A DNA stretch of 64,000 bases, from the NCBI GenBank assembly GCA_009823505.1, contig VZQC01014000.1, forward strand, positions 177,915 through 241,914. The letters run 5' to 3'. The notes below the pieces were generated by a model. It ran no database searches. It worked only from the letters and a program-made list of their open reading frames with translations, and was not told the origin of the DNA. Source of the DNA: Rhizomys pruinosus. Its lineage: Eukaryota; Chordata; Mammalia; Rodentia; Spalacidae. The position numbers were made by a program, and so were the translations under genes. This document shows positions 1 to 11,140 of this stretch, piece after piece (the stretch's first letter is position 1; each line of letters starts with the position of its first letter).

Positions 1-1060
1 TTTTTTCTTTATACATAAATACATACACACATACATAAATACAAACACATATCACTTGAATTGGAGGATTTTTTTTTCTTCCTTAAAATACATCAAGTTT
101 TCCTTAAAGAAGTGCTTGAAGGTTCCTCCTTGGCAACCCCAAACAACCATCAATCCTGCACTTTTGCTCCACATTGGGGTCTTTCCCTCCCATGGTTCTC
201 CAAAATGAAGTCCAGTAAACATGCATCCTGTCTTGATCCCCCTGCACTGGCCTCTGTGATACAGCCCAGGTAGTCCAACAATGGCAGTCTACACTCTGAG
301 GAGGCTGATATCCCCTTAGGTGTTTAGTTCACAAGCTGTGTATCTCACTAGTCCCCATCCGGCATTGAAGGTTTGGGGGATTCTTGGAGAGACATGAGTC
401 CTCAGTCCATATTAGGAGGTTAAAAAGCTGTGTCTCATGTCTTTGAGGAGTGCCAAAAATGGTGGCAGCCACAGAGTAGATGCACTTGCCAGTAAGAATT
501 GGAGATAGGCCCAACAACAGTACTCTCTCTCTATTCTTCTGGTCTTTTTTACTAAGATCTCAAGTCCTATGTCTGCAGTACAGTTTCTCTGGTCTTACTG
601 ATTATTTGTGTCTGGTTGTACTTTCCTTTGGGATGCTTAAGGCCACACAGTTAGCCCAGATTAACCAAGGTTTTTGTTATCTCAAGATCAGTTGAGGATC
701 TGGCCCTTAGGGGTCTTTCGGGGTATTTTTTTTTGGGGGGGAGAAGGGTGGGAGCCCTTTCTCCCTTCAGCTTTTCATTCACCAGTTCCATCCACTCAAG
801 GAGAAAAGCAGGTTTTGCTAAACCAGGCTTCATTTTCAGAAGCATGAGCAGATTTTCCTCTCTTTAGTCTGGACACTGACTGAAGTCCCATCAGTGGCTC
901 TCCAAGACCTCCCTGAACAGGAAGACTGGTGACCTACATCTGTAGGACATTTCAAGAGGTGCCCCCATGCATAATCCCCTAAGACTTTGTTGACCTCTGA
1001 GGGCAAGGAACAAAGTTATCCCTTAGGTCCCTCGGCCAAATTGGTATGGGCGTTAAGTAT
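1..1060 (-). repeat. ~1 kb terminal repeat unit, copy 1
   Basis: Read on the minus strand, this segment follows the L1 3' UTR and ends in an A/T-rich simple tail (about 1-50). From about 970 down to 50 it matches 38412-39320 on the plus strand, with the same end point (ccaattcaagtgatatgtgt) before the low-complexity tail. No intact reading frame runs through it. I do not recognise a named family. It is either an unusual L1 3' extension or a separate retroposon that inserted next to the L1. Confidence 0.6.
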
Positions 1061-2446
1061 GGTCATAAAGCACCCAAAAAGGTTAAGTTGTACCAGCCTA
1101 TTACATTGCACCTATATTAAGATTGTATACTTCGGAAAAAAAAAACTGTATGTTACTTCCATAGCACATTTCTTGATTTGAATCTTTCCATTTTAATCCC
1201 ATATTTCTCTAAAAGATGTACACATACTCTCAATCATGCACCAAAGACCCAAGGTCTGAAAATAAATGTTAAGTCAGATCTAGAAATTGTTTAGGGATCC
1301 ACATTGCAAGAGCATAGTTGTCTTTAGATCGTGAGGAATATAACATTAATGTTCAGTTTGTCTTACAACTAGGAACTTGGTACTAGCATCCACAGATGAG
1401 GGATACCATTTGTCTTTTGTTTTTCTGGGATTGTGTTACTTCATGTAGCATAAAGTCTTCTAGTTCCATCCATTTACCTGCAAATTTCATCATGTCATCT
1501 TTCTTTACCACTGCATATAACTCCATTGTATAGATGTACCACATTTTCTCTATCCACTAGCTGGTTGAGGGGCATTTGGGTTGGTTCCAGCTCTTTGCTA
1601 TTGTATAGAGAGCTGTATTAAACATGGCTGTACATGTATCTCTGCTGTAGGAAGAGTCTGCTGTACATATTCCCAGAGGTGGTATGGCTGGGTCAGGTAG
1701 TAGGCTCATTTTGAGTCTTTTAACGGTTCTGCATACTGCTTTCCATAGTGGTTGTACAAGTTTGCATTCCCATCAGCAGTGGATGAGTGTTCCCCTTTCT
1801 CCACACCCTCTCTAGCATTTGGTATCATTTGTTTTCTTGATCCTAGCCAGCCTTATCTGGGTGAGAAGATATCGTAAAGCGATTTCAATTTGCATTTCCT
1901 TAATTATTAGGGATGTTGAACACTTTTTAAGATGTTTCTCAGCCATCTATATTTCCTCACTTGTGAAGTCTCTACTCAGCTCTTTACTCCAACTTTTGAG
2001 TAAGTCATTTATTTTCTTACTTGTTTGCTTTTTGAATAGTTTATATATTCTGGAAGTTAATGTTCTGTCAGATGTAACAGCAGTAAGGTTTCCTCCCACT
2101 CTGTGGGTTTTCTCTTCACTTCCCTGACTGTTCCTTTTGCTGTACAGAAACTTTTGAGTTTAATAAGGTCCCACTTGTCAATTGTCAACCTTATTTCCTG
2201 AGCAGCTGCAGTCTGATTTAGAAAGTCGTTTACTATGCCTATGTCTTGTAAGTTGCTGCCAAATTTTTCTTCTATTACCTTCAAAGTTTTGGGTTTCACA
2301 TTGAGGTCTTTGATCCATTTGGAGTTCATTTTTGTACAGGGTGAGAGGTAGGGGTTTAATTTTATTCTTCTACAAGTGGTGATCCAGTTTTGCCAACACC
2401 ATTTGCTGAAGATGCTGTCATTCCTCCATCAAGTCCTTTTAGCCAC

Positions 2447-2920
2447 CATGACGGTTAATCTTGGGTGTCAAATTGACTGGACTAAGGAGCAAATAAGAGA
2501 AAAAGAATCTTCGGATTGGACCACCTCAACCAGGATGGCCCACCCCAAATGTGGGCATTACCTTCTGCCAGCAGGCAGCATAAAAGGGCCATGGCAGAGG
2601 GAGCTGGTCCCTTTTCTCCTGCGGCTCCCCTCTCTCTCACTGGTGAGTTTGTCTTGCTGCTGTGATCAACCCTTCGGATCCCAGCGTGTACTTAGACCGG
2701 CAGATCTCCTGGAATCCACCGGACCTTCAGCACCAGAATGGGACTACTGAGACATACAGCCATGCGGACTGAGCAGTTCCCTGGATTCTCAGCCTCTCCA
2801 GGGCGGTGCAGCTACTGTTGGATTCCTTGAGCTCTGTCACGTGAGCTCAAGGAATAATTTGTATATAGCTATATATTCATCCTTTTGCTTCTGTTTCTTT
2901 AGAGAACCCTGACTAATACA
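2447..2920 (+). mobile_element. Solo ERV-L (MT2-like) LTR
   Basis: A 474-bp LTR closely matching the LTRs at 10626-11096 and 16694-17188. It is flanked by the near-identical 5-mers gccac (2442-2446) and gccgc (2921-2925) and interrupts L1 ORF2. No internal viral sequence remains, so recombination between two LTRs is the likely history. A TATA-like CATAAAAG lies near 2580. The usual AATAAA near the 3' end has been altered. The canonical TG start has mutated to CA. Confidence 0.85.
2822..2855. repeat. Perfect 13-bp inverted repeat in the solo LTR
   Basis: attccttgagctc (2822-2834) and its exact reverse complement (2843-2855) are separated by 8 bases. The related LTR at 10626-11096 has the left arm (one mismatch) but unrelated sequence where the right arm lies. 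Confidence 0.9.
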
Positions 2921-5617
2921 GCCGCCTTGTCAAATACGAGGTGACTGAAATTGTATGTGCTCAAGTTTGGATCTTCGGTTTTGTTCCATTGGTCTACAGG
3001 TGTGTTTTTGTGCCAGTACCAGGCTGTTTTAATGACTATAGCCCTGTCGTATAGTTTGATGTCTGGTATAGCAATCACCCCTCTATTGCTCTTTTCACTC
3101 AGGGTTGCTTTGGTTATTCAGGGTCTTTTGTTGTTCCATGTGAACTTAAGAATTTTTTTCCCAAGTCTGTGAAGAATGACCTTGGGATTTTAATTGGGAT
3201 TGCTTTGAATCTGTATATTAATTTGGGTAGAATGGACATTTTTACTATATTAATTTTTCCAATCCATAAGCATGGGAGGTCTTTCTATCTTCTGATGTCT
3301 TCTTCAATCTCCTTCTTTAGGAGCTTATAATTTTTTGTAGAGATCTTTGGTGGTTTTGGTTATGTTTATTCCTAGGTATTTTATTGTTTTTGAGGCTATT
3401 GTGAGTGGGAAGGTCTCCTTGTATTCCTTCTTCAGTTGTTTGTTGTTGGTGTAGAGAAAGGCTACTGATTTTTCTAGGTTAATTTTGTATCCCGCCACTT
3501 TACTGAAACTTTTAGTCATTTCTAGGAGTTTTCTGGTGGAGTTTTTAGTGTCCTTTAGGTAAACTATCATATCATCTGCAAAAAGGGATAGTTTTACTTT
3601 CTCTTTTCCAATTAGTATCCTTTAATTCCCTTTTCTTGCCTTATTGCCCTAGCCAGTGTTTCAAGCACCATATTGAAGAGGAGTGGTGACAAGGGGCAGC
3701 CTTGTCAGGTTCCTAACTTTATGAGGAATACGTCTAACTTTTCTCCATTTTGGATGATGCTGGCTGTGGGTTTCTAATATATGACTTTGATTATGTTGAA
3801 GAATGATCCTTCCAGTCCAATTTCCTCTAATACTTTAATCATGAAGGGATGCTGGATTTTGTCAAAGGCCTTTTCTTCATCAATTGAGATGATCGTGTGG
3901 TTTTTGTCCTTCAGTCCATTTATGTGTTTTATGATATTTACTGATTTTCATATGTTGAACCATCCCTGCATTTCTGATATGAATCCAACTTGATCATGGT
4001 GAATGATCTTTTTGATGTGGGTCTCTATACAGTTTGCAAGTATTTTGTTGAGAATTTTTGCATCTGAGTTCATTAATGAGATGGGTCTGTAGTTCTCTTT
4101 GTTGGTTGCATCCTTGCCTGCTTTTAGTATTAGAGTGATGCTGGCTTCATAGAAGGAGTTTAAGAGATTTCCCTCTGCTTGTATCCTTCTGAACAGTTTG
4201 AGTAATAATGGTTGTAAATCCCCTTTAAATGTTTTATAGAATTCTGCTGTGAAACCATCTGGACCTGGGCTTTTTTTAGTTGGGAGGTCTCATTACATTT
4301 TTCAATTTCTTCATATATTATGGGTCTATTTAAGCTGTAATCTCCTCTTGGTTTAGTTTTGGTGATTCCCTGGTTTTCAGATATTCATCCATTTCTCTTA
4401 GGTTTTCAAATTTAGTAATGTATAAGTTATTGAAGTATTTTCATATGATTGTCTGGATCTTTTCACTGACTCTTGTGATATTTCCCCTTTATTCATGAAT
4501 TCTATTAATTTGGAGTTGCTCTTTCTTTCTTTTCATTAACTGGGCTAGGGGTCTGTCTATCTTGTTTATTCTCTCAAAGAACCAACTTTTGGTTTTGTTT
4601 ATTTTTTGTATTGTTTTCTTTGTTTCTATTTCATTAATTTCTGTTACCATTTTTGTTATTTCTTCCAGTCTGTTGCATTTCAGGTTTATTTGTTGTTGTC
4701 TTTCCAGTGTTTTTAGCTGCAGTGTTAGCTCATTTATCTGTGCTCTTTCTGTATTTTTAATAAAGGCAACCAGGGCTATAAACTTCCCTCTTAGGACTGC
4801 TTTTAAATCGTCCCATAGGTTTTGTTGTGTTGTATTGTCATCCTTTAGTTCCAGGAATGCTTTTATTTCTTTCTTTATTTTCTCCTCCCATTCATTATTC
4901 AGTAGTGTGTTGTTTAGTCTCCATGTATTCGTGTAGGTAGCAGGGCTTATCCTGGTGTTAATATCGAGCTTTATTGCACTATGGTCTGGTAGAATGCATG
5001 AAATTATTTCAATTTTTTTGTATTTGTTGAGGTTTTTTTTCTGTGTCCAAGTATGTGGACAATTTTGGAGAATGTTCCATGGGGTGCTGAGTAGAAAATA
5101 TATTCTCTGGTACTTGGGTGGAATATTTCGAAGATGTCTGTGAGGTCCATTTCCTTTATTGTATTTTATTATTCAGTTCATATATCTCTGTTTATTCTTT
5201 GTCCAGTTGATCTGTCCAAAGGGCTCAGTGGGGTATTGAAGTCTCCTACTATGAGTGTGCTGGGGTTAATCTGTGCTTTGAGGTCCTGTAGAGTTGTATT
5301 TACAAAGGTTGGTGCATCAGAGTTTGGTGCATATATATTCATGATTGTGAAGTCTTCATGGATAATTTTCTTTTTGATAAGGATAAAATGTCCCCCTTTG
5401 TCTCTTCTAATTGCTTCTACTTGAAGTCTATATTGTCTGATATTAAGATAGCAACTCCTGCTTTCTTTTTAGTACCATTTGCCTGGAATTTTTTTTCCAT
5501 CCTTTCACTTTAAGTTGATCCCTATCCTTAAGGGTGAGATGGGTTTCTTGTAGACAGCATATTGATGGATTCTGTTTCCTAATCCATTCTCCCAGTCTAT
5601 GCCTTTGGATTGGGGAG

Positions 5618-5874
5618 TATGGGAAAACTTAGTTAAGATGGGTAGCATTTTAAACCAATGGGACCTCCCTGGCCGCACCCATGGGATAGGGAGTAGTGAT
5701 GAACAGGTTTAAGATTTGGCCCTGGCTATATAACCAGACATTTTGGAATAAAACCTCTTTCTGCATTTGGACCTTAACATGTGTCCACATGGTGTGCTTT
5801 CCTGTGAGTGTTTTCCCCATGGATCATCCTCGGATTAAATGGGCCCCACCACAAATCTTGGTGGGATCCCTACA
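5618..5874 (+). mobile_element. LTR of an unclassified ERV
   Basis: About 257 bp with a TATATAA box (5727-5733), an AATAAA signal (5747-5752) and a CTACA end. A second partial copy lies at 17886-18035 and shares the start and the stretch up to the TATA region. The left edge abuts truncated L1 sequence, so the exact first base is uncertain. The class cannot be fixed from sequence alone; the primer site that follows favours a lysine-primed (ERVK-like) element. Confidence 0.6.
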
Positions 5875-5877
5875 TAA

Positions 5878-5896
5878 TGTCGCCACGAACCTGGGG
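5878..5896 (+). other. Primer-binding-site-like sequence (tRNA-Lys type)
   Basis: tgtcgccacgaacctgggg starts 3 bases after the LTR end. It resembles the lysine primer site used by ERVK-type elements, with one inserted base and several changes. Position and similarity support the call; divergence limits it. Confidence 0.5.
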
Positions 5897-6680
5897 CATG
5901 GAGACCACTTTGGTAAGCTAGAATCTCTGCAAGATGGGAAATGACACCTTTAAGGAAGCTATGTTTCAGGAGGAAATGTTTTGTGATGTATGGCATGTGT
6001 TTGTTGACTGTGTGCTGTGGTTTGCTGTGGCTATTGTGTTTCAAGTTGTGGCATGGAGAAAGTTTAGCATCTCCAAATCAGTGAAGGCATGGACTAAGGT
6101 GGACACAGACTCTGCTGATGCATCTGTGGATGGTGCTCATGGAGATTTGGCCTGTGTGCTGGAGACCCTTTCTCTGATAGGCTTTGGGAAGCTTGCATTC
6201 TCTTGTGGGTTTTCACCCATTCAGAGGGACATGATTATGGAGACTGTGGGTGCTGTTTTGGTTTCCCTGGATTGGGGGCATCTGTTGCTTCCCCAGCCTT
6301 CCCAGGTGGTGGGTATTCAGAGAAATTGTGAGAGGAGCCTTTCTTCTCCCAACCACTTTCCTTCTAGAGGTTTTGAAATGGGCTTGGAACTTGCCCTGCA
6401 GCCTGGGGTCTGGCCCCTAAGAGAAATCCCTGGTTTCCACCTTCTGGCCACAGTTCAGGTGGCAAAGGTCACAGAGGCTGGAAGGACAGGCATGCCCATG
6501 GAGCAAGCAAGCTCAAGCTTTTTGCTGCAAGCCTTCCATAGAGGTGCTCATTTGCACCTTTGCACAGGCAGGCTTGGGTTGGAGAGGCAACTACCCAGGA
6601 ATTAATCTACCAACATTGGATTGCATGGAAGCTTGTGAAAAGCCAGCCACAGTCTACAATCTAAATGTGTTTCTAAAAAG
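5897..6680 (+). pseudogene. Internal remnant of the ERV, with a 223-codon open frame
   Basis: Sequence between the primer-like site and a B2 SINE. It holds the longest unbroken protein frame in the window that contains no N bases (5934-6605, 223 codons). The frame starts Met-Gly-Asn, which would fit an N-myristoylated Gag start, and has a hydrophobic patch at about residues 22-42. I see no capsid major-homology region, zinc knuckle, protease or RT motif. It may be a leader plus partial gag of a non-autonomous element, or chance. No 3' LTR follows, so the element is truncated. Confidence 0.35.
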
Positions 6681-6690
6681 TGTCCTCCTT

Positions 6691-6934
6691 GGGGCTGGAG
6701 AGATGGCTTAGCGGTTAAGAGAGCTGACTGCTCTTGCAGAGGACCGGGGTTCAACCCCCATCACCCACATGGCAGCCAAGAACCATATAAAACTCCAATT
6801 CCAGGAAAACTCCAGTTCCAGGGGAATCCAACACCCTCTTCTGACCTCCGTGGCATTGCATGACAGGGGTGCACAAACTTGCATGCAGACAGTACCTTCA
6901 TACACATACATAAATAAATAAAATTAGTAAAATA
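6691..6934 (+). mobile_element. B2-type SINE
   Basis: tRNA-derived head (ggggctggagagatggctta, B-box-like ggttcaaccccc) and an A-rich tail. Flanked by the exact duplication tgtcctcctt at 6681-6690 and 6935-6944. Confidence 0.93.
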
Positions 6935-7080
6935 TGTCCTCCTTAAAAATTTTCTGTAAATAGTGTTAAGTAGTGTAAAATAGTGCTTAATTCTACTGAA
7001 GTTTCCTTTTGTCTGCTAAAGTTCCCCCAAGATCTCTTCTAAAGACCAGTCTTCTATGATGCAAATTGAGCTTGTAAATT

Positions 7081-7200
7081 CCAGGCTTGGTGGTGGCCCA
7101 CGCCTTTAATCCAAACAGATGTCTGTGAGTTTGGGCTGGCCTAGTCTACAGAGTGACCTCCTGGCCAGCTCTGTATGTGAGGAAGCCCTGCCTTGAATAT
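7081..7200 (+). mobile_element. B1 SINE, diverged
   Basis: 7SL-derived B1 order is visible (cttggtggtggcccacgcc, then ggctggcctagtctacagag), with a lost middle portion. No A-tail or clear target duplication remains. Confidence 0.75.
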
Positions 7201-7204
7201 GAAG

Positions 7205-7950
7205 CTGTTACATTTTTCAGTTTGTAACTGTTTGTAAACACTCTGGTTAATCTAGTCCAATGTTTGTTCTGTGCCCCTCTCGTGCTCTGGAAACAGGGAT
7301 GGCTGGTGAGGGAAGGGTTGGCTGTACAGTATTCTGTGTTTCACTGGGAAGCATAAAGTCTCAGGGCACTCTTGCCCAGGGGCAGTGCTTTTATTGTGTT
7401 TTAAAGGTGCAGCTTTGATTCCAATACTCAGAAGACAGACTGGACTTCTGCGAAGACTCAAGCCCAACCTTAATTGTGCAAATGACCTTTTATCATTGAG
7501 CATAAGACAATAACGTAATTTTCTTCCCACAGATTGATCTCACGACCTTTTTTCCTTTGAACATATGTTTGTGTATGCTTGTATGTATGTATGTACGTAT
7601 GTATGTATGTATGTGTGTATGTGCGTATGTGTGTGTGCACACATGTGTATTGATGTGTGTACTTGTGTTCTAAGTATATTTTAATGTTAACAGCTATAAT
7701 ACCAGTAAAAGCATTGCGTCTGAGTTGGAACTGGCCCTTCCTTCTCAAGATGCAGATTTATATTAAACAGCCAACACATAATTCAATTTCAACAAAGGTT
7801 ATGGGTTATCTATTAAAAATTTAAGAATTCATCGAACACCTTAATGGATCTACACTGCCACCTACTGGTTACACCCTTTAAACATCTGAAGCAAAGGTGC
7901 AACCAGGTTTTCATTGTGTATTAAAGTGTTAATAAGATTTTGGGTCTTTG
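7205..7950. other. Unassigned stretch with a TATG/TG microsatellite
   Basis: No gene or recognised repeat apart from an interrupted (TATG)n/(TG)n tract at about 7570-7650. Short open frames here have no recognisable domain. Confidence 0.6.
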
Positions 7951-8025
7951 GGAATAAAAAATATAAAAATTAAAAAAAAATTTAAAAAATGTGAATTCCC
8001 ATTAACATCTTTGTGGAATTCGCAG

Positions 8026-8213
8026 CCGCCATTTTTTAAATTATTGTGCGCATACAGGCTAAGACAAGCCTGCATTTCATTCAGATGACCAGTGGGTTAG
8101 AAAAAGGGTTCCAATCTGGATAGCTGGTGTTCAGGCCTGCATTTCATTTGGGTGGCCAGTTTGTTGGAAAAAGGCTCCCTTTTTGGACCACTAACCTGGG
8201 TAGCTGGTGTTGT
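8026..8213 (+). repeat. Two-copy direct repeat next to a YY1-like motif
   Basis: Unit 1 (8068-8134) and unit 2 (8135-8213) share gcctgcatttcatt, a ga/ggccagt core, gaaaaagg and gatagctggtgtt or its variant. The motif gccgccatttt at about 8025-8035 fits a YY1 core. Such tandem units occur in LTR U3 regions, but I cannot define LTR ends. Confidence 0.55.
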
Positions 8214-8730
8214 GAAATTCCTGTGATGGCTCTAAGCAAGTGGAAAGTCATGGCCAAGAGTGGGAAACGTCTCGCTGTCCAAGGTTAAGAACCTGAGTAG
8301 GAAGTACCTCTCCAGTCGGGTTACAGGAGTAACCAACTGAACTCTGCACCAAGGGGTCAGTTCCCCACAGTGTCCACAAACACAAAGTGGGAACTGTGTT
8401 CCCCTTCCCTTGCCAAGACTGCACTGTACCTGCTTGTGACAAAGGAAGCTTCCTAGAAGCTCCCACAAAAACAAAACAAAACAAAAAATCAAGATGATAA
8501 TGATGGTAACATCTTCTCATGGGGCATATCTGACCAGTCTTTAATTAACTAATGGGCATAAGAACTGTAAAATAAAATTTTATTTCAAGCTAGATATTGG
8601 AAAATCTTTAAAGCAGGTTTTCATGCCAGGCCTGGAGAAGGCATCTCCAAGAACTTAGAGGAAGATAGTCATTAAAATCCACTTTGTAAGGTTTTCAGTT
8701 TAAAATGGTACATTTAAAAATAACATATAT
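8214..8730. other. Unassigned stretch
   Basis: No gene seen. A minus-strand open frame of 90 codons (8248-8520) has no recognisable domain. About 85 bp from 8526 resembles 10008-10100. Confidence 0.5.
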
Positions 8731-8964
8731 GGGCGGGAGAGATAGCCTAGCGGTTAAGAGCACTGACTGCTCTTGCAGAGGACCTGGGTTCGATCCCCAG
8801 CACCCACATGGCAGCTGAGATCCGTCTATAACTCCAATTCCCAGAGAACTCCAGTTCCAAGGGAATCCAAGACCGTCTTCTGACCTCCATGGCATTGCAT
8901 GACACAGGTGCACAAACCTACATTCATACACATACGAAAATAAATAAAATTTTAAAAAATTAAA
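8731..8964 (+). mobile_element. B2-type SINE
   Basis: Canonical head, B-box ggttcgatccccagc and an A-rich tail. Exact duplication aaaaataacatatat at 8716-8730 and 8965-8979. Confidence 0.95.
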
Positions 8965-8979
8965 AAAAATAACATATAT

Positions 8980-10625
8980 TTATAAAGAGAGGTATTTCAG
9001 TAGAGATTTATACAGAAATACAAAATAAACCATATAAGTTAACGGACTTCATCTCTCTGAAGTCATAGTCTAGTCATATAGTTTTAAAGAACAAAGTATA
9101 TATTTGGTTAAAATTTATTTGGCAGGTATTCAACTCTGTCCAAGCTTTGTCCACATATTATAGGATATTTTAAGACTTAGTAAAAATGTCTATATTAGTT
9201 AAATTTGGTTGAAAGTTTTGGTAGAAATGGTAGCACATTTGAACTAATTGGGAATATAAAATGTTAATTGTTTTATTTATAATTTGTGTTGAATTTCCAA
9301 CAATAACTTTGGGGTTAAGGTACACAAATGGTCTCTATGTTTTTCTGTGTTATACAGTATCACCTTGTAACATTTTCTTTTACATGTAGGATAATTTAAA
9401 GGAATTAAGTTTAAGTTTACTTCCCAAATAAGTAGCATACAGTCAATGATAAACAGTTTGGATGAATTTAATGAAAACTTATGCCTTGGTGCCTGTTTAT
9501 AGGTATGTGTAATACAACTTAGGCATCTATAGGTCAATATATAAAAATTTAAAAAACAGAAAGAGGGAGGTTGTGTAGTATTCTTTCTGGGATACAAATG
9601 GAAAATCTTTTGATAAATTTTCAATTTTGAGTTCTTGAAACTAACAATGGGAGGAGATTTGTATGTTCCCACAGGTAAAAATACCAATCTAAATGCCTGA
9701 AAATTTATGACTTCTGGCTGTGCAGGATGGACTGGGAAATGCCAGCAGAGTGACTGACCCATCTGAACATTTAAAAAAGAGGAACCTCAGACTGTCTGAG
9801 TTGCAGACACCGAGCATCTCTCTGAAATCTATTTGGGATAACTGTTTATAATGTGCCCTAATGAATTTCACCTTCCAGACACTGAGAAACTTTCCTACCT
9901 CTCCCTTTTATAGGAAAAAGTAAAACATGATGGTAATGAAGTCATTCCCTAACTGTATACTAGAGCCAACTGTTATACTGGTAATCTCTTATAAAACAGA
10001 TACTACCTTCTTTAATTGACTGATAGACATAGGAACTATGAAAGGATAATGCTCCATTCAGAGCCAAATATAATAGTAAAGTCTTTATAAGCTGTGTAAT
10101 TAAGCAAATTATATTAATATGGGAGAGCTCTGATATCAGCAATGGATTATTCTGCCAAGGAAAAGATGGCTAGGAGATTCAAGCCCCCAAAATAAAGGCC
10201 TTTTGCCTATAAAGTGGGATACCTGCAAGGAGAGAGGCAGTAAGACGCTGTTGTCAAAGACCTGGTGTAAGCATGGAAAAATGTTTTGAGATGTCACTTG
10301 CTAATGTACAGTTGGCCTCTGAAATGCCAGAGAGCATTACCAAAGGCCACTAAATCAATAAAACAAATACTGGTCTCATGAGGCAAGCAAGACTCCTGCA
10401 TCAGCATCAGCTACACCTCCTCTGCTTCATAAAACTGTGCAACAGTGGCAGCCATGTGTCTATATATATCCCAAGTCTAATTGTCTATTAGCTCTCTCCT
10501 TGGAGGACTAATTCATGGCTGATGTCACAAGCCTACATCCTCTAGTAGTTAGGAGATATTATAAGCCACAGTAAGAACTTGTCATCTTTTACAAAATGCC
10601 ACAGTTCATGGATTAGCATACCACC
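8980..10625. other. Unassigned AT-rich stretch
   Basis: No gene or familiar repeat recognised. The 161-codon minus-strand frame at 9277-9762 is rich in AT-type codons, lacks any motif and is treated as chance. Confidence 0.6.
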
Positions 10626-11096
10626 TGTGATGGTTAATCCTGGGTGTCAACTTGACTGGACTAAGGAAAAATAAGAGAAAAAGGATCTTCGGATTGGACC
10701 ACCTCAACCCAGATGGCACACCCCAAACGTGGGTGTTACCTTCTGCTGGCAGGCAGTATTAAAGGCCATGGCAGAGGGAGCTGGTCCCTTTTTCTTCCTG
10801 TGACTTGCCTCTCTCCCTGGTGAGTTTGTCTTGGTGCTGTGATCAACCCTTCGGATCCCAGAGTGTACTGAGACCAGCAGATCTCCTGGAATCCATTGGT
10901 CCTTCAGCACCAGATTGGGACTACTGAGACATCCAGCCTTGTGAACTAAGCAGTTCCCTGGATTCTCAGTCTCTCCAGTGCAGCGTGGCTACTGTTGGAC
11001 TCCTTGAACTCTGTCACATGAACAAATCAATAAATTGTATATAGCTATATATTCATCCTGTTGCTTCTGTTTCTTTAGAGAACCCTGACTAATACA
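10626..11096 (+). repeat. 5' LTR of the ERV-L provirus
   Basis: 471 bp, starting TGTGATGG and ending TAATACA. It has a TATA-like TATTAAAG (10757-10764) and AATAAA (11029-11034). It matches the solo LTR at 2447-2920 well, with few indels. Confidence 0.93.
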
Positions 11097-11101
11097 GATT
11101 T

Positions 11102-11118
11102 TGGTACCAGGAGTGGTT
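11102..11118 (+). other. Primer binding site, tRNA-Leu type
   Basis: tggtaccaggagtggtt begins 5 bases after the 5' LTR. The TGG start fits a tRNA CCA end and the sequence fits the leucine primer from which ERV-L takes its name. Confidence 0.8.
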
Positions 11119-11140
11119 CTAGGGAAACAGAATTGAAAGG

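Larger units (their letters stand above)
1061..5617 (-). mobile_element. LINE-1, 5'-truncated, ORF2 and 3' UTR
   Basis: The minus strand encodes a decayed L1 ORF2 (endonuclease and reverse transcriptase used for target-primed retrotransposition). The C-terminal end with its cysteine-rich last residues lies near 1386-1440. The RT catalytic motif reads FADD at about 3571-3582. The endonuclease begins near 5590, so roughly the first 60 residues, ORF1 and the 5' UTR are missing. The 3' UTR occupies about 1061-1385 and parallels the 3' UTR at 41885-42440. Stops and frameshifts break the frame throughout, so it is a dead copy. A solo LTR (2447-2920) sits inside it. Confidence 0.9.

Noticed and set aside
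6691..6934. A functional tRNA gene, suggested by the A- and B-box-like sequences of B2 copies
   Set aside because: The tRNA-like head belongs to a SINE, has no intact cloverleaf and is followed by the B2 body and A-tail.
9277..9762. 161-codon minus-strand open frame
   Set aside because: AT-rich, low information, no domain, signal peptide or neighbour support; this length is expected by chance in such sequence.
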